DNA from: Symbiodinium natans
Lineage: Eukaryota > Sar > Dinophyceae > Suessiales > Symbiodiniaceae
Reading direction: 5' to 3'
NCBI GenBank assembly: GCA_905221605.1
Contig: CAJNDS010000358.1
Location: forward strand, 323,501 to 387,500
DNA: 64,000 nt
Shown here: piece after piece, positions 39,401 through 46,791 of the stretch
Layout of the letters: the number at the start of each line of letters is the position of its first letter
How positions within the stretch are numbered: the first letter of the stretch is position 1
Made by a program: the position numbers and the translations under genes
Notes under the pieces: generated by a model
What the model was told of the DNA's origin: nothing
The model's database searches: none
The model's input: only the letters and a program-made list of their open reading frames with translations

Positions 39401-41388
39401 AGGGTTTAGGGTTTAGGGTTTAGGGTTTAGGGTTTAGGGTAGTGTTTAGGGGCCTGGGGTCTGGTGCTCTCGAGCATGGCGGCGCGCGTGGCGCCTCGAC
39501 TCGATTTGGTGGGTTTGAAGTGGGCTTCTGGTTTCAACAAGCAGCTTTCTACGCATTTCCCAAAAAGAGCCCAATATTGCTTAATTAAGGAATATACCTT
39601 AAATCATATTAAGGATCCCTATATGATTTAAGGAATGTTCCTTCATTAAGCAATATTGGGCTCTTTGGGTATGTCGAAAGCTTCTAAGAGTGCGGCTGTA
39701 TCCTGGTTGTCCCACTGCCTGCGACATCATTCGAGACGACCAAACCCCCACCCCCGCCTGACCCCATCATGCCTCCCCCCCCCCCCCTCTCTCCCCGCAC
39801 ACATCCCGCGCACATGCAAGTGTCCTTGTTCCACGATAATCTCAGCGTGACCCTAAACCTTCAACCCTAGACCCCAACCCTTTGTCTGAAGATGTCAACC
39901 CTAAATCCTCGGATCTCAATGGGCCGTCCGCAAGAGGCCCAGATCACAGGGCCAAAGAAAGCCTTCACGGGGCCCTAAGCAGAGGAACCCAAAACCCGAA
40001 GCCCCAAAATGCAAAGTCTCATTCCCAAGACGCTTAGATTCCGGGGCTGTAGCCCTAAACCCTAAACCCTAAACCCTAAACCCTAAACCCTAAACCCTAA
40101 ACCGTAAGGGGTTTTGGATAGTTTGCCTTGAGGTTTGGGGCTGGACCCAGAGTGCGGTCTAGGGCTCAGGGTTTATTAGGGTGCAGGGTTTAGGGTTTAG
40201 GGTTTAGGGTTTAGGGTTTAGGGTTTAGGGTTTAGGGGGACCCAGAGTAGGCCTTTTTTGGGGGTGTATATAGGTTCCCTTATACGCCCTTATAAAACCA
40301 AAAAGGGCACCGTATTTCTTCCAAGGCTACTCTTGGTCTAGCTTCTTGGGTATCGCATTTCCTGCGTTGGCCAATGTCCTTCTTGGGAGCGCAGAAGGGT
40401 CCCATGGGGGGGGCCGGGGGGGTTATAGTATCCGTAAGGGAGGTTGTTGTAGCGATGTCATCTGGCAGCACCAAATGGTAACTGGCAGGCACAATGAAAG
40501 AAAGAGGAAAACTCAGAAAACGCAACCAGAAGAGGTAAACCCTCACAGGTGGGTGGCTGGGCTCTCAGGGCCTCAGCTGACGAATCTCGGCGCGCGCACG
40601 GCGCTGCTCGGCAAGAGTGCAATACCCATGACGCTTGAGCATATCATTCTGCTGGCGACGGGGCAACTGCAAAATCTCTTCGAAAGGAACAAGAGGCGCG
40701 GACGCCTCACGTTGGCGTTTCTGAACAGCAAGGGCTTTGACAAGCTCCGGGCGACTAGACTTAGTGCGGATCACAGACTCTAACCGTTCAAGCTCACGTT
40801 GGATGTGACACGCTTCTCGCTCAACAGCAGCGGAAACGACAGAAGCATCCCTTTCCGTAAGGGAGGTTGTTTAGGCTTTTTGGGGTTTAGGGGTTATGCG
40901 GTTGAGGAGTGTCCTAGGTGGTTACCCGTAAACCCTAAACCCTAGATCCTACACCCTAAACCCGAACCCGCAGTACTCCCTAAGCTTCCCAAATGTTTCC
41001 TTGGTATTTTCCCCTTTCCTTCTGGTAAAGGACTGAAAGCCACGAAACATCTCAGCCCGTCCTGAACCCCAAACCCTCAGCCCTGACCCCCAAACTTGAG
41101 ACCTTATGCACCCTAAGCCCTCAACCCTAAACCCCAAAAGCCCTAAACCCCTAAGCCCTAAACCCTAAACCCCTAAACCCTACACCCCTAAACCCTAAAC
41201 CCTAAACCCTAAACCCTAAACCCTAAACCCTAAACCCTAAACCCTAAACCCTAAACCCTAAACCCTAAACCCTAAACCCTAAACCCTAAACCCTAAACCG
41301 TCGTCGAGAGGATTCCCAGCTCATGGGCGACTCTGCGGGCGACTTCTCCACTGAGGAGTCATCTGAGGAGGAGGCCAAAGAGGCCTAG
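27385..41388 (+). CDS. Leucine-rich-repeat protein gene (micro-exons, incomplete model)
   Basis: At least five small exons encode typical LRR segments: LNESHLDLSNLGRT (27385), ILDFSENMIK (30729), VKLSLAKNSIVNL (32860), FANLTDLDLSDNQ (36185) and LAALSLARNEIATC (38584). Each resembles the LxxLxLSxN core, with about one repeat or less per exon. A final exon at 41311 encodes an acidic tail and a TAG stop. LRR proteins are protein-interaction scaffolds; no specific partner can be inferred. Intermediate exons are missing from this model, and it is not proven that all the pieces belong to one gene. Confidence 0.6.
27955..28126. repeat. TTTAGGG/TTTGGGG array
   Basis: About 24 units with mixed variants; degenerate at the 3' end. 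Confidence 0.85.
28565..29040. other. Repeat-free island with open frames on both strands
   Basis: About 475 bp with no telomeric repeats. A + strand ORF at 28714-29019 reads MPIGNVTHTTEKLRGALAGH and onward for 101 aa. An overlapping reverse ORF at 28641-28994 is 117 aa. Neither has a recognised motif. It could be a gene fragment or a transposon remnant within an LRR intron. Confidence 0.35.
29040..29130. repeat. CCCTAAA block
   Basis: About ten CCCTAAA/CCCTAAC units that border the tandem repeat at 29140. Confidence 0.85.
29140..29740. repeat. Complex tandem repeat (CGGCCAGCCGCGTCCCGAAC units)
   Basis: Recurring modules GCTCGGCCAGCCGCGTCCCG, AACAAAAA runs, AACGCGCCCC, and GCAAGTGAGTGAGCGACCGG alternate over 600 bp. 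The unit spacing is not a multiple of three throughout, and several overlapping reverse-strand frames are open, so I treat it as a satellite rather than as protein-coding. CCCTAAA blocks bound it on both sides. Confidence 0.85.
30729..30758 (+). CDS. LRR exon: ILDFSENMIK
   Basis: Ten codons after CACCTGCAG, with a GC donor (ATCAAG|GCCTCG). It reads ILDFSENMIK, the core of an LRR. Upstream bases continue the motif (HLQ), so the exon may start earlier. Confidence 0.55.
30770..31146. repeat. Poly-G/T tracts and 300-bp TTTAGGG/TTTAGGGG array
   Basis: G runs of about 19 nt and a T run, then perfect TTTAGGG (30834-30893), then about 30 TTTAGGGG units. Confidence 0.95.
31196..31257. mobile_element. 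Dispersed element family F, copy 3
   Basis: Contains GGACCCCTAAGGTGTACCC and TTCTCGAAGGGAATATAA and runs straight into CCCTAAA repeats. Confidence 0.55.
31946..31991 (+). CDS. Exon, possibly LRR: DVGPLKSLGFLVCFP
   Basis: Forty-six nt between GGCCCCGCAG and a GTTTGG donor. It reads DVGPLKSLGFLVCFP-g, which suits an LRR inter-repeat segment (PLKSLGFLVC). CCCTAAA upstream, TTTGGGG/TTTAGGG downstream. Confidence 0.5.
31992..32170. repeat. TTTAGGG/TTTAGGGG variant array
   Basis: About 20 units with mixed spacing at the start of an LRR-gene intron. Confidence 0.85.
32430..32855. repeat. CCCTAAA array with ACACCCC higher-order units
   Basis: A repeated phrase (CCCTAATCACCCCTAAACCC then TTAACACCCC) occurs three to four times among plain CCCTAAA units; a higher-order repeat. 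Confidence 0.85.
32860..32950 (+). CDS. LRR exon: VKLSLAKNSIVNLNGWQSEE
   Basis: Follows AAAGCGAG and reads VKLSLAKNSIVNLNGWQSEE, then AAVEGLRRAS. It ends near TTCAG|CTTAAG; read through it would stop at TAA. It has a clear LxLxxN core. Confidence 0.55.
33398..34980. repeat. 15-bp minisatellite (ACCCTGGCGGGGGCA)n, interrupted
   Basis: Blocks at about 33398-33492, 33553-33600, 33820-33965, 34340-34520 and 34600-34975 share the unit ACCCTGGCGGGGGCA. Because 15 is a multiple of three, long ORFs appear in several frames on both strands (GATLAG, RVAPA, GGGNP peptides); I do not read these as genes. Between blocks are a TA microsatellite (33531-33552), a repeated GTGCACAATTCCTGA motif (33750 and 34563) and a mitochondrial insert. 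Confidence 0.9.
33990..34345 (-). pseudogene. cob: Mitochondrial cytochrome b fragment in nuclear DNA (NUMT)
   Basis: An abruptly AT-rich segment in GC-rich minisatellite. On the reverse strand, about 34243 down to 34040, it reads KDFYGKILILDLYLLQ ... [30 protein letters not shown]. That is the strongly conserved C-terminal half of cytochrome b, including the PEWY motif of the Qo site. Only about 70-100 residues are present, with no start and with GGGGGCAACCC repeats on both sides, so it is a broken, non-functional copy rather than an expressed gene. Confidence 0.85.
35366..35598. repeat. (CCCTAACA)n 8-mer telomeric variant array
   Basis: About 24 CCCTAACA units with a short CCCCAAA/CCCTAAA interlude at about 35497-35530. 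Confidence 0.95.
35905..35985. mobile_element. MITE-like element, family G, copy 2
   Basis: Contains ATCCCTTTGGGTTCCTTA, TTTCGGGTACCCAAAAAGGG and an ACCTTAGAGAACCCA end. It directly follows a (TTTAGGG)n block. Confidence 0.6.
36060..36150. repeat. CCCTAAA array
   Basis: About twelve units ending just upstream of the LRR exon at 36185. Confidence 0.9.
36185..36241 (+). CDS. LRR exon: PVFANLTDLDLSDNQPPGH
   Basis: Nineteen codons after TGCTCGCAG, ending at CAT before GTCCAG. It reads PVFANLTDLDLSDNQPPGH, a textbook LxxLxLSxN repeat, and is the best single piece of evidence for the LRR gene. Confidence 0.75.
36248..36342. repeat. (TTTAGGG)n block
   Basis: About thirteen units directly after the LRR exon. 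Confidence 0.9.
37122..37292. repeat. (TTTAGGG)n array
   Basis: About 24 units with a few one-base deletions. Confidence 0.9.
37478..37615. repeat. CCCTAAA/CCCCAAA array
   Basis: About 19 units in which CCCTAAA alternates with CCCCAAA. Confidence 0.9.
38584..38638 (+). CDS. LRR exon: SLAALSLARNEIATCEFG
   Basis: Fifty-five nt after GCGCAG, ending before a GTGGCG donor. It reads SLAALSLARNEIATCEFG-g with an LxxLxLxxNxI core. CCCTAAA array upstream and TTTAGGG variants downstream. Confidence 0.7.
39358..39442. repeat. (TTTAGGG)n block
   Basis: About eleven perfect units. The sequence just upstream (39317-39360) contains a possible exon, but no frame was convincing. Confidence 0.9.
39559..39669. 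mobile_element. Palindromic element, family H, copy 1
   Basis: Arms CCCAAAAAGAGCCCAATATT and AATATTGGGCTCTTTGGG are inverted. The inner arms (CTTAATTAAGGAATATACC and GGAATGTTCCTTCATTAAG) continue the pairing around a short loop. A diverged copy is at 44713-44817. Confidence 0.85.
40051..40104. repeat. CCCTAAA block
   Basis: Seven to eight units upstream of the unusual island at 40.3-40.9 kb. Confidence 0.85.
40280..40871 (-). other. Repeat-free island with reverse-strand ORF and 17-bp direct repeats
   Basis: CCGTAAGGGAGGTTGTT occurs at 40432-40448 and again at 40855-40871. Between them the reverse strand is open from about 40850 to 40565 and reads VEREACHIQRELERLESV and later FEEILQLPRRQQNDMLKRHG. 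Composition looks like a real charged, helical protein segment. It may be an inserted gene fragment or an exon of a reverse-strand gene; I cannot assign a family. Confidence 0.45.
41130..41300. repeat. CCCTAAA array
   Basis: About 23 units ending just before the last LRR-gene exon. Confidence 0.95.
41311..41388 (+). CDS. Terminal exon, acidic tail: STEESSEEEAKEA-stop
   Basis: Follows GTCGAGAG and reads DSQLMGDSAGDFSTEESS, then EEEAKEA and TAG. An acidic C-terminal tail with an in-frame stop is typical of a final exon. Assignment to the LRR gene is by position only. Confidence 0.55.
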   Translation, partial: DSQLMGDSAGDFSTEESSEEEAKEA

Positions 41389-41395
41389 GACCCTT

Positions 41396-41460
41396 AGGGT
41401 TTAGGGTTTAGGGTTTAGGTTTTAGGGTTTAGGGTTTAGGGTTTAGGGTTAGGATCTAGG
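41396..41460. repeat. (TTTAGGG)n block
   Basis: About eight units directly 3' of the terminal exon. Confidence 0.85.
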
Positions 41461-41555
41461 GTTTATAAGGTTGGTTAGTGTTTTGGGTATGAAGTTTAGG
41501 CTTACCCAACACCTACTGTTTTTTCTTGGGGTTTTGTGGGCTCTTGCCATCAGGC

Positions 41556-41812
41556 CTAAACCCTAAACCCTAAACCCTTAAACCCTAAACCCTAAACCCT
41601 AAACCCTAAACCCCAAACCCTAAACCCTAAACCCTAAACCCTAAACCCCAAACCCCAAGCCCCAAACCCGAAACCCTAAACCCTAAACCCTAAACCCTAA
41701 ACCCTAAACCCCAAACCCCAAACCCTAAACCCCAAACCCTAAACCCTAAACCCTAAACCCTAAACCCTAAACCCTAAACCCTAAACCCTAAACCCTAAAC
41801 CCTAAACCCAAC
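41556..41812. repeat. CCCTAAA/CCCCAAA array (about 255 bp)
   Basis: About 36 units, mostly perfect, with interspersed CCCCAAA. Confidence 0.95.
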
Positions 41813-43075
41813 AGGGTTCTCAGGTCGCCCACAAAACCTAGGCTTCGGGTCCTTGAGGTGGAGTTGGGCTCCGGGGCTTGCGGCTTTAAGGTTTAGGGTT
41901 TAGGGTTTAGGGTTTAGGGTTTGCTTAAGGTTCAGGTTCCTAGAAGAACACTGAGTTCGCCATCCCAAGCTGGGGCCGAGCCCCAGATGCCGTTTAGGGT
42001 TTACGGTTTAGGGTTTAGGGGTTTAGGGTTTAGGGTTTAGGGCTTAGGGCTTAGGGCTTAGGGCTTAGTGCTTGTGGTTTTGAGGGTGTGGGGCTGGACT
42101 TGCAGGGTTTCGGGTTTTGGGGCCGTATCTGAGGAGCAGGGTTTTGGGGATTTTGGGAGCAAACCCTAAACCCAAAATCCTAAAATCACCGGTGGTTTGA
42201 GAGCAAGGTCCCTGCGCATCGCACAACAACTAGGAAGCCTCAGGAGTCTCACGCCGGGTATAGGGTTTACGTTTTAAGGTTTAGGGCTTTAGGGTTTAGG
42301 GTTCTAGGGTTTAGGGTTTTCGGGTTTAGGGTTTCAGGGTTTTAGTGTTTCGGGTTTAGGGTTTTAGTGTTTCGGGTTTAGGGTTTCAGGGTTTAGGGTT
42401 TTAGGGTTTAGGGTTTTCGGGTTTAGGGTTTTAGGGTTTAGGGTTCAGGGTTTCAGGGTTTTAGGGTTTTAGGGTTTTAGGGTTTAGGGTTCAAGGCTCG
42501 CTGGGGTCACTACGCTCAACACTGTCGGCGCCTTCGTCGACGAAAAGCTCGCGCCAGATTTTTCCAAGACTTGCCGGGGTCATGGTTTCAGTGCCCAATG
42601 GTTTAGGGGTGTAGGGTTTAGGGTTTAGGGTTTAGGGTTTTAGGGTTAGGTGTGCCACTGAGCCATGGACAGCCCGATGGGAAACCTACTAGAGCCCCAG
42701 GAACCGGAGAGTCATGGGGTGGGCATCGTGCAAAAGGCGAGGATCACACGGCAAGTTCAGCTGTCCTTTCAAGCGGTATCACCCGAACAACTTTGGTTAG
42801 AGGTGCCGGAAGTGCTGGCACACAGTTGCAAACCGCTCTAACCGCTGCAAGAATGACTGTGTAGTGCTGAAGACAGACAGACACAGATAGAAGACAGACA
42901 GACAGACAGAGAGACAGGGGGAGGGAGAGGGAGGGAGGGAGGGAGGGAGAGAGGGAGAGTGAGAGAGAGAGAGAAAGAATGAGAGAGTTGGGTTGTGGCG
43001 CAGTAGCATTCACGTCGGGATACCGGAGTCGCTCAAGAAGCTGAGTCCCAAGTCTCAAATTACAAGCCCTCACTG
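41813..43075. other. Spacer with telomeric variants and a GA minisatellite; no clear gene
   Basis: TTTAGGG blocks at 41885-41922, 41995-42070, 42270-42490 (with TTTTAGGG/TTTCGGG variants) and 42600-42640. A 70-aa ORF at 42652-42864 has no recognised motif. Its stop is followed by a CAGACAGA/GAGGGAGG tract (42870-42985). Confidence 0.6.
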
Positions 43076-43147
43076 TACTATTTGCTTAAGAACCCCACCC
43101 AAAAAACACAAATAGATGAATAGATCTGCATATATATATATATACTT

Positions 43148-43181
<34 letters not shown>

Positions 43182-43344
43182 GGACACGACATAAATACAA
43201 TATATATATATATATACATATGTATATATACATAGAGAGGTATACATATATACATGCATATAATACTCTTCTTTACAAGGGCAACATAGGGATTATCATC
43301 TTTGGTTTTTTGGTTGTTCTGGGGAGTTCTTAAGCGAAAAGTAG
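43076..43344. mobile_element. MITE-like element, family B, copy 2, with TA/CA microsatellites
   Basis: Left end TACTATTTGCTTAAGAACCC and right end GTTCTTAAGCGAAAAGTAG are terminal inverted repeats. The interior has been expanded by (TA)n and (CA)n tracts. It matches 13855-13965 and 53178-53315. Confidence 0.8.
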
Positions 43345-43450
43345 AATCAGCCGCCCATCTTTGAAGAACCTCTTGCCAGGAAGGGGCCTACCGAGCCCAA
43401 CACTGCCTTAAGACCTTTTCTGTGCAGGTTGCTGTTGACTTGGTCGTTTG

Positions 43451-43542
43451 GCTAAAGTCCGGTCCCTTTTGGGGTCCCTATGTATAAGGCGGGCCCATGA
43501 TTTGGGGTACCCAAAAGGGGATTCTAATTTAGAGAACTAACC
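43451..43542. mobile_element. MITE-like element, family G, copy 3
   Basis: Contains GGTCCCTTTTGGGGTCCC, TTTGGGGTACCCAAAAGGGG and the right end CTAATTTAGAGAACTAAC, the reverse complement of the copy 1 left end. Confidence 0.65.
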
Positions 43543-43721
43543 GCATAGCTCCCTAAGCCTTATAGGGTTCTTATAGGCAAGCTGCAAGCCAAAGGTTTGG
43601 GCTTCAGGTAAACACCGAACCTCCGCCAGAGCCTTGCAAGCCCTGAGTCGCTCATCGTTTTAACCTTGAACACCTTGACCGACATCCCCGAAGCCTCTGA
43701 CCCCTAAAGAACCAAACCCGA

Positions 43722-43784
43722 AACCCTAAACCCTAAACCCTAAACCCTAAACCCTAAACCCTAAACCCTAAACCCTAAACCTCT
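43722..43784. repeat. CCCTAAA block inside a duplicated phrase
   Basis: The phrase CCTCTGACCCCTAAAGAA occurs before (about 43693) and after (about 43780) the CCCTAAA block, so the block sits between direct copies of its flank. Confidence 0.75.
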
Positions 43785-44195
43785 GACCCCTAAAGAATTA
43801 AACCCTAAGCCCTGAACAAAAGCTGGTCTTGCAACAGCTGTGTCAGGGACGCTTCTCGCGCCTCCGCGGCCTGCGTCTTGCACGCAAAGTGGCTATCGGC
43901 CTTGGGCTTGAGCGATTTTACAGCTTACGGGCTTTAGGGTTTAGGGTTTAGGGTTTTAGGGTTTAGGGTTTTTTGAGTTTACGGCATAAACGGGGTCTAG
44001 GCTTCACTTCTGCCATTGGCTGGCCTAGTTGCTTAAGACCCCTTTTCACCCGACTCCTGGGTTCCAGAGGCCAGTAACCCTAAACCCTAAACCCTAGACC
44101 CTAAACCCTAAACCCTAAACCCTAAACCCTAAACCCTAAACCCTAAACCCTAAACCCGAAAAGAACTGCCAGGAAGGTCACCCCAAAACCTTAAG

Positions 44196-44355
44196 CTTGG
44201 TAGCCCAGTGGTACCCTTTACCCTTTTTTGGGCTCTGGGTTCCCTTATAAAGTAACCGACACAAAAAAAGGGTGCCCTTAGAAAAACATGGTTTAGGGTT
44301 TAGGGTTTAGGGTTTAGGGTTTAGGGTTTAGGGTTTAGGGTTTAGGGCTACCAAG
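44196..44355. mobile_element. MITE-like element, family A, copy 1, with internal TTTAGGG block
   Basis: Starts CTTGGTAGCCCAGTGGTACC and ends GGGCTACCAAG. Internal CCCTTATAAAGTAACCGAC and AAAAAGGGTGCCCTTA are shared with copies at 50592, 53449 and 55638. A (TTTAGGG)n block (44291-44347) fills the right arm. Confidence 0.8.
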
Positions 44356-44712
44356 TAAACCCCCAGCACGTAAGACCCAAACCCTGAGCCCGGCCCCAAA
44401 AGACCCTACGTGGGCCCGAAAAAACAAGACGCCTTACACTCTCCATACACCTGGACATGGAGCTCTTCGCCCCTAAACTTCGAAAGCATGCTCTCACGAA
44501 GTCTACGTTTGAGCATCCGAAGGCTTAAACCCTAAACCCTAGCCCTATGACTATTAACCCTTAAACCCCTAAAACCCTCAAACCTAAGCCCTTCCAAAAG
44601 CCCTGATCCCTACGCAGCCCCGAAGCACCCTGAAACACGTTACATAAAATTGCCTCCAAACCCTAAACCCAAAACCACAGCCCCAAATCACCAAAACACG
44701 TCCCAAAACCCT

Positions 44713-44817
44713 CCAAAGAGCCCAATCCCCCTTAGTTAAGGAAGATACCTTAAATCATCATATTTAAGAATCCCCATATAGTTTAAAGTAAAATATCCTT
44801 GATTGAGGGCTCTTGGG
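44713..44817. mobile_element. Palindromic element, family H, copy 2
   Basis: Arms CCAAAGAGCCCAATCCCC and GAGGGCTCTTGGG, inner TTAGTTAAGGAAGATACC; a diverged version of 39559-39669. Confidence 0.75.
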
Positions 44818-45299
44818 CTCTCTTGGGTCCACCCTTCAGAGCCCCCCCTCCCCGGCCGCTCAGGTGCCGATCTCGGCGTGAGGCAGCACACGGGGGCGAG
44901 GCGGGTTTAGGGCTGTAGGGTTGGGGGTTTAGGGTTGAGGGTTTGGGGTTGAGGGTTTAGGGGTTTGGGGTTTAGGGTTTAGGGTTTGGGGTTTCGGGTT
45001 GACAGGGGGTTTTAGGGGCTTATGGGGTTTTTCATAAATAGAGTCCTCAAGTTTAGGGTCGGGAGGCTTTGTAGGAACTACGGTATATAGGGTTCGGGGG
45101 GTTCTGGCAGTGGCTGCGTGGCGTTCCAGAGAAAGCTTATCAGCAACTTCGGATCTTGATAGGCATTTGCTGTTTGACTTTGATTCCGGTCTCTCAGCTT
45201 TGCATCAGGTTAGAGGACGATTCCCTCACCTGCGAAATGCCCCCTCGATGCCCGAAACCTGAACAGCCGAAAGCACCTTAGGTGGTTTCTGTTGGGGGT

Positions 45300-45400
45300 C
45301 TAGGGTTTACCCTAAGCCCTAAGCCCTAAGCCCTAAGCCCTAAGCCCTAAGCCCTAAGCCCTAAGCCCCAAACCCTAAACCCAAAACCCTAAACCCTAGG
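45300..45400. repeat. (CCCTAAG)n variant array
   Basis: Nine homogeneous CCCTAAG units followed by CCCTAAA. Confidence 0.9.
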
Positions 45401-45409
45401 ATTCATGGG

Positions 45410-46175
45410 TCTACCTTTGGAGACAGGATTGCGGCGGTGGCGATGACATGTCAAAGAGGCGAGGCCTACTCTAAGAACATAGGGTTTACAGAAATTGTAT
45501 AGTGTTCAGGTCCGGAGTTTTGAGCGAAAGTTTTGACGGAAGGTTTTGAGCAAGCGTTTCGTTTTTGCTTTGGACTGGGGCTGGGGCGGGCTAGGCTGGG
45601 GCTGGGCCTAATGGGGGCTGGGGCTGGGGCTGTTGGTTCGGCATTCTGGGGTGGATGACTGTACGAGCTGCTCGTAATGAAACGCATACAATTTCTATTT
45701 ATCCGGGCCTTGAGGGTTTAGGGTTTAGGGTTTAGGGTTTTAGGGTTTATTGAAATTATTAAGGGTTCAGGTCCGGGGAAGTTTCGAGGAGTTTCGGGGA
45801 GTTTCGAGGAGTTTCGAGGAGTTTGGAGTGAAGCTTCGTTTTTTGGATTGTTCTTAATAATTTCAAGGGGTTTAGGGTTTGGGGTTTAGGGTTTTGGGGT
45901 TTTGGGTTTGGGGTTTAGGATTTAGGGTCTGGGGTTTTGGGGCTTGTGGTGGCAAGCCCCCAGTTATAATTAAACCCTAAGCCTGCACTCAAACCCAGCG
46001 GCACGCCTGAAGCACTAAACCCTAAACCCTAAACCCCAAGCCCCAAACCCCAAACCCCAAACCCTAAGCCCTAAACCCTAAACCCTAAACCCTAAGCCCT
46101 AAATTTAAGAGCCTCCGGCTCAAGCCGCCGACCCCGCTGGAGCATAGTTGAGAGGTCTAAACCCGCTCCGCTCGC
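45410..46175. other. Spacer upstream of transporter; possible exon not resolved
   Basis: A short open stretch at 45432-45463 (RIAAVAMTCQR) follows GGAGACAG and could be an exon. The rest is a G-rich GGGCTGGGGCT tract (45575-45635), GGAGTTTCGAGGAGTTTCG repeats (about 45780-45830) and telomeric variants. Confidence 0.4.
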
Positions 46176-46229
46176 ATGGTTCGAAGATCATCCCAGCCTG
46201 CTCGGCAGAGTTCTGTGAAACGTTTGGGG
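46176..46229 (+). CDS. Possible first coding exon of the transporter
   Basis: ATG at 46176 opens MVRRSSQPARQSSVKRLG, a basic cytosolic-type N-terminus, before the G-rich tract. It lies one step upstream of the first clear exon. It is weakly supported, since no family motif is expected here. Confidence 0.25.
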
Positions 46230-46234
46230 GGGGT

Positions 46235-46462
46235 AGGGGGTAGCATCACAACAAGCTCAAGCCTGGCGGGTGGGGGGGGGGGGGGGGGTGGGGGGGGGTA
46301 GGGGGGGGTGGGGGGGTGGGGGGGGGGGGTGGGGGGGGGGGGTGGGGGGGGTGGGGGGGGGGGTAGGGGGGGGGGGGGGGGGTGGGGGGGGGGTGGGGGG
46401 GGGGGTGGGGGGGGGGGGGTGTGGGGGGTGGTGGGGGGTGGGGGGGGGGGGGGGGGGTGTGA
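46235..46462. repeat. Very G-rich tract of about 230 nt
   Basis: G runs of 6-18 broken by single T or A. The Gly/Trp/Val ORFs here are artefacts. Strong G-quadruplex potential, a few hundred bp before the first clear transporter exon. Confidence 0.95.
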
Positions 46463-46691
46463 GGGCGCCCCTACCCCCTGTGCTGATTACGGGTGGCGCG
46501 GTCCTCCACGAAAAAATTGTGCACCGACCCCCCTACCCCCCCCCCCCCGCGTTTTTGATGTGATAAGCCCGCGTTTTTGGTGTGGTAAGGAGGGAGGTTT
46601 TCACCTCCTCAAACCCATCCACGCCGCCAGGGTCGGCGGACCCTAAACCCTATAAACCCTAAACCCTAAACCCTAAACCCACGCTCCTCAG

Positions 46692-46791
46692 AACGAGTTA
46701 GGCAGTGGATTGGCCTCTTCCTGGCCTTCTCGACCATCCTCGGGTTCCTACTCTCCGAGTCTGCGAGCTCGCTGACGCCGAAGCAGCACAG
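46692..46791 (+). CDS. Transporter exon A: first membrane helix
   Basis: Follows GCTCCTCAG and reads RVRQWIGLFLAFSTILGFLL, then SESASSLTPKQH-ag. A GA donor (CACAG|GATGGG) leaves AG, which joins exon B as AGG-ACG (R-T). It is 100 nt. Confidence 0.75.

Noticed and set aside
12463-41812. CRISPR array
   Set aside because: Seven-base units without unique spacers, in a eukaryotic gene context.
46270-46646. Gly-rich ORFs of 97 and 112 aa
   Set aside because: Translation of a poly-G tract; not protein-like.
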